Positions 6,360 through 12,396 of a stretch of 13,558 nt of DNA are shown here, in pieces. The position numbers and the translations under genes were made by a program. The stretch comes from an uncultured Dehalococcoidia bacterium (lineage in GTDB: Bacteria > Chloroflexota > Dehalococcoidia > Tepidiformales > Tepidiformaceae). The first letter of the stretch is position 1. Every line of letters begins with the position of its first letter. The DNA is taken from the NCBI GenBank assembly GCA_937864275.1, contig CALMIW010000347.1:1-13558 (forward strand), given 5' to 3'. A model generated the notes under the pieces. It searched no databases. It saw only the letters and a list, made by a program, of their open reading frames with translations, and was not told the DNA's origin.

Positions 6360-6661
6360 CGTGGGTCAAAGTGGCGGACACGGACGATATCGAGGAGGGC
6401 CACGCGAAAGTCGTGGAGGCGGGTGGACACCGCATCGCCCTCTGCAACACGGGAGACGGCTTCTACGCCGTCGACGACATGTGCAGCCACGACCGGGGCC
6501 CGCTCGACCAGGGACGGCTGATAGGCCACAAGATCGAGTGCCCTCGCCACGGCGCCCAGTTCGATGTGACCAACGGAAAGGCGCTGACGCTCCCGGCAGT
6601 GCGGCCGATCAGGTCGTACAAAACGAGAGTCGACGGCCACGACATCGAAGTCGAGGTGTGA
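6356..6661 (+). CDS. Rieske [2Fe-2S] ferredoxin encoded inside the SUF operon
   Basis: A 101-residue stand-alone Rieske protein. The ligand motifs are CSH (Cys43, His45) and CPRH (Cys62, His65), with the usual Rieske surroundings DDMCSHDRGPLDQG and ECPRHGAQFDVTNGKA. There is no signal peptide or membrane anchor, so it is a soluble, bacterial dioxygenase-type ferredoxin of NirD/BphF size. Its ATG overlaps the sufD stop by four bases, so it is translationally coupled to the scaffold genes. Such ferredoxins often sit between sufD and sufS in actinobacterial and related SUF operons. They may supply electrons to cluster assembly or be a dedicated client, but the role is not settled and nothing here decides it. 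No oxygenase gene is nearby, which argues against a conventional dioxygenase role. After its stop, a 69-bp gap leads to sufS. Confidence 0.92.
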   Translation: MTWVKVADTDDIEEGHAKVVEAGGHRIALCNTGDGFYAVDDMCSHDRGPLDQGRLIGHKIECPRHGAQFDVTNGKALTLPAVRPIRSYKTRVDGHDIEVEV

Positions 6662-6730
6662 GGCTTTGACTAAAGTAACAGCCGGCTGGTGGAGCGAACT
6701 CCCAGACTGAGGCGAAACCGCGGTGCAGAG

Positions 6731-7954
6731 ATGTTGGACGTAGAGCGAATTCGCAAGGATTTTCCGATCCTGCACCAGCAGGTGAACGGCCAGCGGCTGG
6801 TATACCTCGACAGTGCCGCAACCACGCAGAAGCCGCGGCAGGTGATCGACGCGCTGGTCCGCTACTACGAGACCAGCAACGCGAACATCCACCGGGGGAT
6901 TCACACCCTCGCCCAGCGCGCCACCGAACAGTACGAGGGCACGCGGACGAAGGTCGCACGCTTCATCGGGGCAACGGACTCCGAGGACATCGTGTTCACA
7001 CGGAACGCGACCGAGAGCATCAATCTCGTTGCCCACGCCTGGGGCGACCGCTTCCTCTCCGAAGGAGACGAGATCGTCATCAGCCAGATGGAGCACCACT
7101 CCAACATCGTCCCCTGGCAGCTGCTGGCGGCCCGCACTGGCGCGAAGGTCCGGTTCGCAGGGCTTACTCCCGACGGCCGCCTAGACCTCGACTCGATGAG
7201 AGCGCTGATCGGGCGGCGGACCAGGCTGGTGAGCGTGGTCCACATGTCCAACGTGCTTGGCACGATCAACCCGGCTGCCGACATCGCGGAGATGGCCCAC
7301 GGCGCCGGGGCGCTATTCATGCTGGACGCGGCGCAGAGCGTCCCCCATCTCCCCTTCAGCGCGGCCAATTCGGGCGCGGACCTCGTCGCGTTTTCCGCGC
7401 ACAAGATGCTGGGACCGACGGGCGTCGGGGTGCTCTGGGCGCGATCGGATTTGTTTAACCACATGGACCCGTTCATGGGCGGCGGCGACATGATCGCGAC
7501 CGTTCGGGAAGAAGGCTCCACGTGGGCCGAGGTGCCACACAAGTTCGAAGCTGGCACACCGAACATCGCCGACGTGATCGCCTTCGGTGCGGCCATCGAA
7601 TACCTGGAGGCTCTGTGCATGGAGAATGTCCGCCGGCACGAAGTCGCGCTGACAGCGTTCGCAATGGACACGCTGCAACGCATCCCGGGGCTGACGATCC
7701 ACGGGCCGCGCGACCCGGAGGCCCGCGGCGGCGTGGTGAGCTTCGAGGTAGCCGGCATCCATCCGCATGACATGGCCACCATCGCCGACGGCCACGGGGT
7801 TGCGATACGCGCCGGACACCACTGCGCACAACTGGTGATGCGCCAGCTTCGCGTGCCGGCGACCAGCCGCGCGAGTTTCTCGGTGTACAACGGCGAGGAT
7901 GACATCGCCCCGCTGCTGGAAGCGATTGAACACGCGCGAAAGGTCTTCGCCTGA
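6731..7954 (+). CDS. sufS: SufS, class II cysteine desulfurase
   Basis: A 407-residue PLP enzyme, the normal SufS length. It converts cysteine to alanine and holds the sulfur as a persulfide. Visible features are LDSAATTQKP (26-35), the nested EHHSN with His122 that stacks on PLP, LDAAQS (198-203, with Asp199 and Gln202 contacting the cofactor), the Schiff-base Lys225 in FSAHKMLGPTG, GTPNIA (275-280), and the persulfide cysteine Cys365 in RAGHHCAQ. The ATG at 6731 was chosen because LDVERIRKDFPIL is the typical SufS N-terminus. No good ribosome site precedes it: the nearest GAGG, at 6709-6712, is 18 bases away. A GTG at 6689 would add 14 Arg-rich residues, also without a ribosome site. The 69-bp gap after the Rieske gene holds CTTTGACTAAAG (6664-6675), an imperfect palindrome, but no clear promoter. 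Confidence 0.96.
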   Translation: MLDVERIRKDFPILHQQVNGQRLVYLDSAATTQKPRQVIDALVRYYETSNANIHRGIHTLAQRATEQYEGTRTKVARFIGATDSEDIVFTRNATESINLVAHAWGDRFLSEGDEIVISQMEHHSNIVPWQLLAARTGAKVRFAGLTPDGRLDLDSMRALIGRRTRLVSVVHMSNVLGTINPAADIAEMAHGAGALFMLDAAQSVPHLPFSAANSGADLVAFSAHKMLGPTGVGVLWARSDLFNHMDPFMGGGDMIATVREEGSTWAEVPHKFEAGTPNIADVIAFGAAIEYLEALCMENVRRHEVALTAFAMDTLQRIPGLTIHGPRDPEARGGVVSFEVAGIHPHDMATIADGHGVAIRAGHHCAQLVMRQLRVPATSRASFSVYNGEDDIAPLLEAIEHARKVFA

Positions 7955-8391
7955 TGGCCGAACTCTTCGATGACCTCTACCGGGAGTTGATCCTCGACCA
8001 CTACCGGCGGCCCCGGAACCACGGCGAACTGCCGGATGCGCCGATCCGGGTCGAGGGCGTGAACCCCGTTTGCGGCGACGAAATCCACATCGACCTGAAG
8101 GTCGCCAACGGCATAGTCGACGACATTGGCTTCTGGGGGCACGGCTGCTCCATCAGCCAGTCGAGCGCTTCCATGCTGACGGAGCGCCTGAAAGGGCGCG
8201 ACGTGGCGGAAGCGGAGCGCATAACCAGGAAGGTCCGGGCAATGCTCGTGGATGGAGCGCTGCCCGATTCGGAGCTGGGCGACCTCGAAGCGCTCGAGGG
8301 CGTGGCAAGGCTCCCGGTACGCGTGAAATGCGCGCTGCTATGCTGGAACGTACTCGAACAGGGCCTCGCTGAGGCCGCCAAGACCGCCTGA
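7954..8391 (+). CDS. sufU: SufU, zinc-dependent sulfurtransferase partner of SufS
   Basis: A 145-residue member of the IscU-like SufU family. Family ligands are Cys40 with Asp42 (NPVCGDEI), Cys65 (HGCSISQSSASML) and Cys126 (RVKCALLCWN). The insertion between the second and third cysteines (about residues 80-120) that marks SufU rather than scaffold IscU is present. SufU binds zinc and accepts persulfide sulfur from SufS, replacing SufE of proteobacteria. The ATG shares its A with the TGA of sufS (TGATG at 7952-7956), so the two proteins are made by coupled translation in similar amounts. This matches their one-to-one partnership. Confidence 0.96.
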   Translation: MAELFDDLYRELILDHYRRPRNHGELPDAPIRVEGVNPVCGDEIHIDLKVANGIVDDIGFWGHGCSISQSSASMLTERLKGRDVAEAERITRKVRAMLVDGALPDSELGDLEALEGVARLPVRVKCALLCWNVLEQGLAEAAKTA

Positions 8392-8404
8392 GGAGGGCAG
8401 CCCC

Positions 8405-8731
8405 ATGACCGAAGCGACCACGACGACCGCACCGACTTACGAAGAGATGAAGGCCAAACTCTGGGAGGTCAAAGACCCGGAGATCAACCTCAGCATCGTC
8501 GACCTCGGACTGGTCTACGACATCCAGTTCGACAACGGCGACGTGCTCGTGACGATGACGCTCACCAGCCCGGGTTGCCCGCTGGGGCCGATCATCCGCG
8601 GCGAAGTCTACGCGAAACTGCGCGAACTGCCTGCCGTGAAGGACGTGGATGTCCAGATCGTCTGGAATCCGCCCTGGGACCCGCGGACGATGGCCAGCGA
8701 AGACGTCCGCATGCAACTCGGTATCTGGTAG
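8405..8731 (+). CDS. sufT: SufT-like MIP18/DUF59 Fe-S maturation factor
   Basis: A 108-residue protein consisting of one MIP18 (DUF59) domain. Motifs are KDPEINLSIVDLGLVYDI (23-40), TSPGCPLGPII (54-64, with the conserved Cys58) and WNPPWDP (87-93). Bacterial members next to suf genes are called SufT and help in maturation or transfer of clusters, probably at high demand for Fe-S proteins. Eukaryotic relatives (CIA2/Mip18) act in cytosolic Fe-S delivery. A strong GGAGGG (8393-8398) with a 6-nt gap precedes the ATG, and it starts 2 bases after the sufU stop. It is the last gene of the operon, followed directly by a GC-rich hairpin. It is shorter than some SufT proteins because it lacks N-terminal extensions beyond a Thr-rich lead. 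Confidence 0.9.
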   Translation: MTEATTTTAPTYEEMKAKLWEVKDPEINLSIVDLGLVYDIQFDNGDVLVTMTLTSPGCPLGPIIRGEVYAKLRELPAVKDVDVQIVWNPPWDPRTMASEDVRMQLGIW

Positions 8732-8747
8732 CCGGCCTCCCGGCCGG
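8732..8747. terminator. GC-rich hairpin after sufT, candidate operon terminator
   Basis: CCGGCC (8732-8737), a four-base loop and GGCCGG (8742-8747) form a perfect 6-bp stem one base after the sufT stop. It lies in the 80-bp gap between convergent genes, so it could serve both strands. The following bases are GCCTGGTTCT, not a true T-run, so termination strength is uncertain. Confidence 0.4.
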
Positions 8748-8811
8748 GCCTGGTTCTCGACAGCCTGGGCGCCACTCGAAGCCGGGTTGATACGCCGCCG
8801 GGACAGGTGAC

Positions 8812-9462
8812 TTAGAGGAACGGCAAGAACATCCGGCCGAGGATGTGCGCGGCGAGCAGCCATGCCGGCGGTTGGCTATCAGTCGCGTGCTCATCGACGG
8901 TGGCCATCGCCAGGGACTGCGCCGGCTTGAGCTTGTAGACCGCCGTGATCTCCCCCGTGTCGAACCACGTTCCCTGGCACGCGGAACACTGGTCGAGGGA
9001 CACCGAACCCTGTTTGAACCGCTGCATCGGCGACTGGCAGAGCGGGCAGCTCAACGCTTCAGGCGGCTGCCCGCATTTGGCGCAGACATCATCGGGCTTC
9101 AGATGGCCGAAGCAGCGCTTGCAGCGCCGCGGTGCGGGAACTGCCTCGAGTGCCGGATGGACGTACCCGGCATCAGCAACGCCTCGGGATAGCGCATCGC
9201 CGATCGCCCAGAAGCCGTAACAGGCGCCGCAATACGCGATGGGATCGTTCGTCAGGAGTTCATGGCGGGGGAACTTCAGCAGCGACGGGTGGGCGGCACA
9301 CGCGGGACAGGCCCCCAGGGCGGAGGCGGCTTCGCTGGAATGCCGGTGCTCGGCCTGCCGGCGGAGTTCGGCATAGATGGTCTCCGCATCGCGTTCCCAA
9401 CCGCCTGAGCCGGCTCGGGCACGGGCATCGGCAAGCCAGCGATCATCCGCAGAGACGGTCAT
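8812..9462 (-). CDS. Multi-zinc-ribbon protein with two TFIIB-type zinc domains
   Basis: A 216-residue protein with twelve cysteines in six CxxC pairs: 52/55, 78/81, 114/117, 127/130, 139/142 and 159/162. The last two pairs, CPLCQSPMQRF to CSACQGTWFDTGEI, match the zf-TFIIB (TFIIB-type zinc ribbon) family. The first two, CPAC to CGACYGFWAIGDAL, have the same layout and look like a diverged copy. The middle two (CKRC, CAKC) form a compact zinc ribbon. Three zinc ions are therefore expected. The C-terminus ends in a hydrophobic stretch (about 199-216, WLLAAHILGRMFLPFL) that could be a short membrane anchor or a docking tail. I chose the ATG at 9462; a longer frame to 9513 exists, but the extension is not convincing. 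It converges on the SUF operon and is divergent from the HTH-membrane gene. I do not recognise a named gene; nucleic-acid or protein binding is only a guess. Confidence 0.8.
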   Translation of the reverse strand: MTVSADDRWLADARARAGSGGWERDAETIYAELRRQAEHRHSSEAASALGACPACAAHPSLLKFPRHELLTNDPIAYCGACYGFWAIGDALSRGVADAGYVHPALEAVPAPRRCKRCFGHLKPDDVCAKCGQPPEALSCPLCQSPMQRFKQGSVSLDQCSACQGTWFDTGEITAVYKLKPAQSLAMATVDEHATDSQPPAWLLAAHILGRMFLPFL

Positions 9463-9537
9463 GTTCGAAGAATCGGCAGTGTCCGAACCACACAAGAGGC
9501 CGTGTCGAACCAATCAGATGCGGCCGATGGTAAATCC
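9463..9537. promoter_or_regulatory. Divergent intergenic region between the zinc-ribbon and HTH-membrane genes
   Basis: These 75 bp must hold the promoters for both divergent genes. Weak -10-like hexamers with a final T sit 6 bases before each start: GATTCT on the minus strand (9474-9469) before 9462, and GATGGT (9526-9531) before 9538. Both would give leaderless messages. The match to consensus is poor, and I see no clear -35 boxes. Confidence 0.25.
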
Positions 9538-10464
9538 ATGATCGAGGACGAGCGGGAGGCCCCCGCGACACCCCGGCTGACGCCCTCGGACGAGTTGATC
9601 CTCGACTGGCTGCGCAGCGGACTGGTGGACGCAGAAATCGCGGTCCGGCTGGGGATCTCAAACGCCGAGGTGAAGGACCGGGTCGAGCGGCTGGTCTCGC
9701 GCACGGGCGTGCGCCATCGCGAGGATTTGCGTTGGAACAGGCAACCAACCGAGACAGCAGACACGCCGGACGACGACTCACCGAAATGCGCGGAACCCGT
9801 TGTCGAACCTCGACGCGCCTGGAAGCCCGGTCCGGCGGCCATGCTCGTCGTCGCAGTGGCCGGGGCAGCAGGCATGGTCTGGTACGGATTCAAGGGGCGC
9901 TCACTAACGGACGAGGATTTCCCATCCGAGGACCTGGCAGTTGAACTCGATGCGTTGGGCCTCGCTGAATTGATCGAGTCCGGCGCTGTTCATCTGGCTC
10001 CGACAGCCGCCGAACGGTTCAACGGCCTGGCCCTTGTCCCAACAGCGACCCCCACCCGGACGCCGACGACAGTCCTGCGGACCGGAGAACCGATGCTCGA
10101 CGCGGGGCGCGTCTTCGTCGTCGACGGCCAGGCCTCGGCCATCTCCTCCACGGAACAGACCGAGCGAGGACTGCAAGTAACCTTGTCCGGACAGGGCATC
10201 TTCCGTTTCGAGAACACGACCGTCGCGTGGATTCCTCAACCGAGCGGCCCCGGGGAACGGAACTTCGGCGCTCGCATCGGCAACGCGTTCTACGAACTCA
10301 ATGTCGAGCCCGGCGATGAATGGACCGACTTCCTTTACGGAGACTGGGACACGTTCGGGATCTTCAGTCGCGGAACGGGGCCGCCTGTAGTCGTCATCAG
10401 CGTGAAAGGCTCCCGTGTGGAGGCCGAGGGGGGACACCTGTACATCGCGGAAGACTCCCGCTAG
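9538..10464 (+). CDS. Single-pass membrane protein with N-terminal LuxR-type helix-turn-helix
   Basis: A 308-residue protein in three parts. Residues 14-63 are a LuxR/GerE-type DNA-binding domain (LTPSDELILDWLRSGLVDAEI, then VRLGISNAEVKDRVERLVSRTGV). A linker follows, then one transmembrane helix at about 99-117 (PAAMLVVAVAGAAGMVWYGF). The rest (120-308) is beta-rich and probably outside the membrane, including a Thr-Pro linker (PTATPTRTPTT, about 168-178) and a C-terminal region with repeated Val/Ile strands. The layout suggests a membrane-bound one-component regulator that senses outside the cell, similar in plan to ToxR/CadC but with a LuxR-type HTH (inference). It has no receiver domain. 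The start is uncertain: an in-frame GTG at 9502 adds 12 residues, but those codons have low GC at the third position, so I prefer the ATG at 9538. I do not recognise the outer domain. Confidence 0.72.
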   Translation: MIEDEREAPATPRLTPSDELILDWLRSGLVDAEIAVRLGISNAEVKDRVERLVSRTGVRHREDLRWNRQPTETADTPDDDSPKCAEPVVEPRRAWKPGPAAMLVVAVAGAAGMVWYGFKGRSLTDEDFPSEDLAVELDALGLAELIESGAVHLAPTAAERFNGLALVPTATPTRTPTTVLRTGEPMLDAGRVFVVDGQASAISSTEQTERGLQVTLSGQGIFRFENTTVAWIPQPSGPGERNFGARIGNAFYELNVEPGDEWTDFLYGDWDTFGIFSRGTGPPVVVISVKGSRVEAEGGHLYIAEDSR

Positions 10465-10501
10465 CAGCCCCGGCTTGCCCTGCGCCGAATCCGATTGGCT
10501 G

Positions 10502-10514
10502 TAGACTGACAGCA
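10502..10514 (+). promoter_or_regulatory. Candidate -10 element of the fur-glcDE unit, leaderless start
   Basis: TAGACT at 10502-10507 lies 7 bases before the ATG at 10515. The octamer GTAGACTG (10501-10508) is identical to that before sufR (2170-2177). No Shine-Dalgarno is visible. No good -35 occurs at the usual spacing; the nearest TTG-type hexamer (TTGCCC, 10475-10480) is 21 bp upstream. Confidence 0.35.
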
Positions 10515-10964
10515 ATGACCTGTGAGGACGAGACCGCCGAGCTGCTGCGCCGCGCCGGACACAAAATGACGCCGCAGCGGCTGCTCATCGTCCGGGCGTT
10601 GCGGCACGCGGAAGGGCATGTGAGCGCCGCCCAGATCGCCGAGCAGGTGAAGACCGAGTACCCGTTCGTCGACGTGAGCACCGTCTATCGCACCCTGGAT
10701 GTGCTGAAGCGTTTGCGGCTGGCGACGTCCACCGACATGGGCGCGGGGGACGTGGTGTTCGAGTGGGCGCCGGAAGAGCCTCATCACCACCTGGTTTGCT
10801 CAAGCTGCGGCCACGTCGAGGAGATCGGCCACTCGTACCTGGAAGGGCTCGAAACGACCGTCCGCCGGGACTTCGGGTTCGCGCCGGACATGCACCACTT
10901 CGCGATTTTCGGGCTGTGCCGCGAGTGCCAGCTCGCGGAGGGCGCCGATGCCGACTCGGCGTGA
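10515..10964 (+). CDS. Fur-family metal-dependent regulator
   Basis: A 149-residue Fur-superfamily repressor. Residues 1-80 form the winged helix (MTPQRLLIVRALRHAEGHVSAAQIAEQV, then FVDVSTVYRTLDVLKRLRLA). The metal-binding and dimerisation half has Glu83 (VFEW), the His cluster 90-92 (PHHHLVC), CSSC at 95-98 (SSCGHVEEI) and CREC at 135-138, a structural zinc site. At the position where PerR has an iron-preferring Asp, this protein has Glu83, as in Fur, so it is more likely Fur- or Zur-like than PerR. The exact metal cannot be fixed from sequence. The ATG at 10515 is chosen as the first sensible start after the upstream gene; an open extension to 10320 would overlap that gene. It overlaps glcD by 17 bases, so it is co-transcribed with an oxidase. 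It could regulate that oxidase, or the iron and SUF genes. Confidence 0.88.
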   Translation: MTCEDETAELLRRAGHKMTPQRLLIVRALRHAEGHVSAAQIAEQVKTEYPFVDVSTVYRTLDVLKRLRLATSTDMGAGDVVFEWAPEEPHHHLVCSSCGHVEEIGHSYLEGLETTVRRDFGFAPDMHHFAIFGLCRECQLAEGADADSA

Positions 10965-12396
10965 CCTGATCCGGGCGCTCGAAGGAGCCGTTGGAGCGAA
11001 GTACGTCCTCTGGCGGCCGGAAGACCTGGCCGTGTACGCCTTCGACGGGACGATCGAGAAGTCCACGCCTCACGCCGTTGTGCTGCCGGACGGGGCCGAA
11101 GAAGTCGCGAAAGTCGTGCGCGCGTGCAACGCACTTGGCGTGCCAGTCACGCCGCGCGGCGCCGGCACCGGCCTGAGCGGAGGAAGCGTCCCCGCTAAGC
11201 GGGGCGTTGTCATCGCCACCGGGCGGATGCGGCGAGTGTTGGAAATCGACAAGGCGAACCGGCTGGCCGTGGTCGAACCGGGAGTCGCGAATCTCGACCT
11301 CTCGAAGGTCGCCGCGCCCTACGGGCTGTTCTATGCGCCCGACCCGAGTTCCCAACAGGCATGCACCATCGGCGGGAACGTCGCCGAGAACGCCGGCGGC
11401 CCCCACTGCCTCGCGCTTGGAGTCACCCAGAACCATGTGCTGGGCCTGGAGGTCGTGACCGCCGACGGTGAAATCACGTGGCTGGGCGGGAAGGTCGCCG
11501 ATTCGTTCGGGTACGACCTCCGGGGCGCCTTCATCGGGAGCGAGGGCACGCTCGGAATCACCACCAAGATCGTTGTCAGGCTGGTGCCGCTCCCGGCGAG
11601 TGTCGTGACCCTGCTGGCCGTATTCGACACTGTCCAACAGGCGAGCGAGACCGTCTCGACGATCATCTCCGCCGGGATGATCCCCGCGGCGATGGAGATG
11701 ATGGACCGGCTGACACTCCAGGCCGCGGAAGCGGGAATGCACTGTGGGTATCCGCCCGACGCCGGGGCCGTGCTGCTGGTGGAGCTCGACGGACTGCCCG
11801 AAGTCATCGACTCTCAGGCCGTGCGCGTGCGCGCGGAGTGCCTCGAACGCGGCGCGGTCGAAGTCCGGCTGGCGAGCACGCAACGCGAACGGGAACTGCT
11901 CTGGAAGGGCCGCAAAGGGGCGATCCCATCGCTCGGAAGGCTGGCGCCGAACTACTACATCCTCGACGGCGTCGTGCCGCGTTCGAAGCTCGTGGCCGTG
12001 ATGGAAACGGTCAGCGAAGTCTCGGAACGGTATGGCATCCCGATCGCCAACGTCTTCCACGCGGGCGACGGGAACCTGCACCCGTTGGTGCTCTTCGACG
12101 AACGCGTGCCGGGCGCGACGGCGCGGGTGCTCGAAGCGGGCGGCGAGATCATGAGGGCGTGCGTCGAGGCCGGCGGCGCCCTGAGCGGAGAGCACGGCAT
12201 CGGCGCCGAGAAGCGGATGTTCATGCCGTGGCTCTACAACGAGACCGACATCGAGAACATGGAGCGGCTGCGGCTGGTTTTCGGCAACAGCGGCCAGTTC
12301 AACCCGTGCAAGCTCCTGCCGACGGGCACGGGTTGCGGCGAGATGGCGCACCAGGCGACGGCGATCCGCGCGGCGGGGCCAGACGCGTATGTCTGA
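10948..12396 (+). CDS. glcD: GlcD-type FAD-linked 2-hydroxyacid oxidase subunit
   Basis: A 482-residue FAD enzyme of the vanillyl-alcohol-oxidase/GlcD family. It oxidises glycolate or D-lactate to the 2-oxoacid. The FAD domain shows PRGAGTGLSGGSVP (69-82), PDPSSQQACTIGGNVAENAGGPHC (131-154) and GSEGTLGI (197-204). The C-terminal domain shows NVFHAGDGNLHPL (368-380, metal and substrate histidines) and SGEHGIGAEKR (413-423). The length is typical for GlcD. GGAGGG at 10937-10942 with a 5-nt gap supports the ATG at 10948, inside the end of the Fur gene. The stop overlaps the glcE start by 8 bases. The pairing with glcE favours glycolate oxidase; D-lactate dehydrogenase cannot be excluded. Confidence 0.92.
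   Translation: MPTRRDLIRALEGAVGAKYVLWRPEDLAVYAFDGTIEKSTPHAVVLPDGAEEVAKVVRACNALGVPVTPRGAGTGLSGGSVPAKRGVVIATGRMRRVLEIDKANRLAVVEPGVANLDLSKVAAPYGLFYAPDPSSQQACTIGGNVAENAGGPHCLALGVTQNHVLGLEVVTADGEITWLGGKVADSFGYDLRGAFIGSEGTLGITTKIVVRLVPLPASVVTLLAVFDTVQQASETVSTIISAGMIPAAMEMMDRLTLQAAEAGMHCGYPPDAGAVLLVELDGLPEVIDSQAVRVRAECLERGAVEVRLASTQRERELLWKGRKGAIPSLGRLAPNYYILDGVVPRSKLVAVMETVSEVSERYGIPIANVFHAGDGNLHPLVLFDERVPGATARVLEAGGEIMRACVEAGGALSGEHGIGAEKRMFMPWLYNETDIENMERLRLVFGNSGQFNPCKLLPTGTGCGEMAHQATAIRAAGPDAYV

Noticed and set aside
6664..6675. CTTTGACTAAAG as an internal promoter or operator before sufS
   Set aside because: The palindrome is short (4 bp each side), and no -10 box lies at proper distance from TTGACT (6666-6671), so I did not list it as a feature.
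9502..9537. GTG 9502 as the start of the HTH-membrane protein
   Set aside because: AAGAGG is present but only 2 bases from the GTG, too close for a normal ribosome site, and the twelve added codons have low third-position GC. It cannot be excluded.
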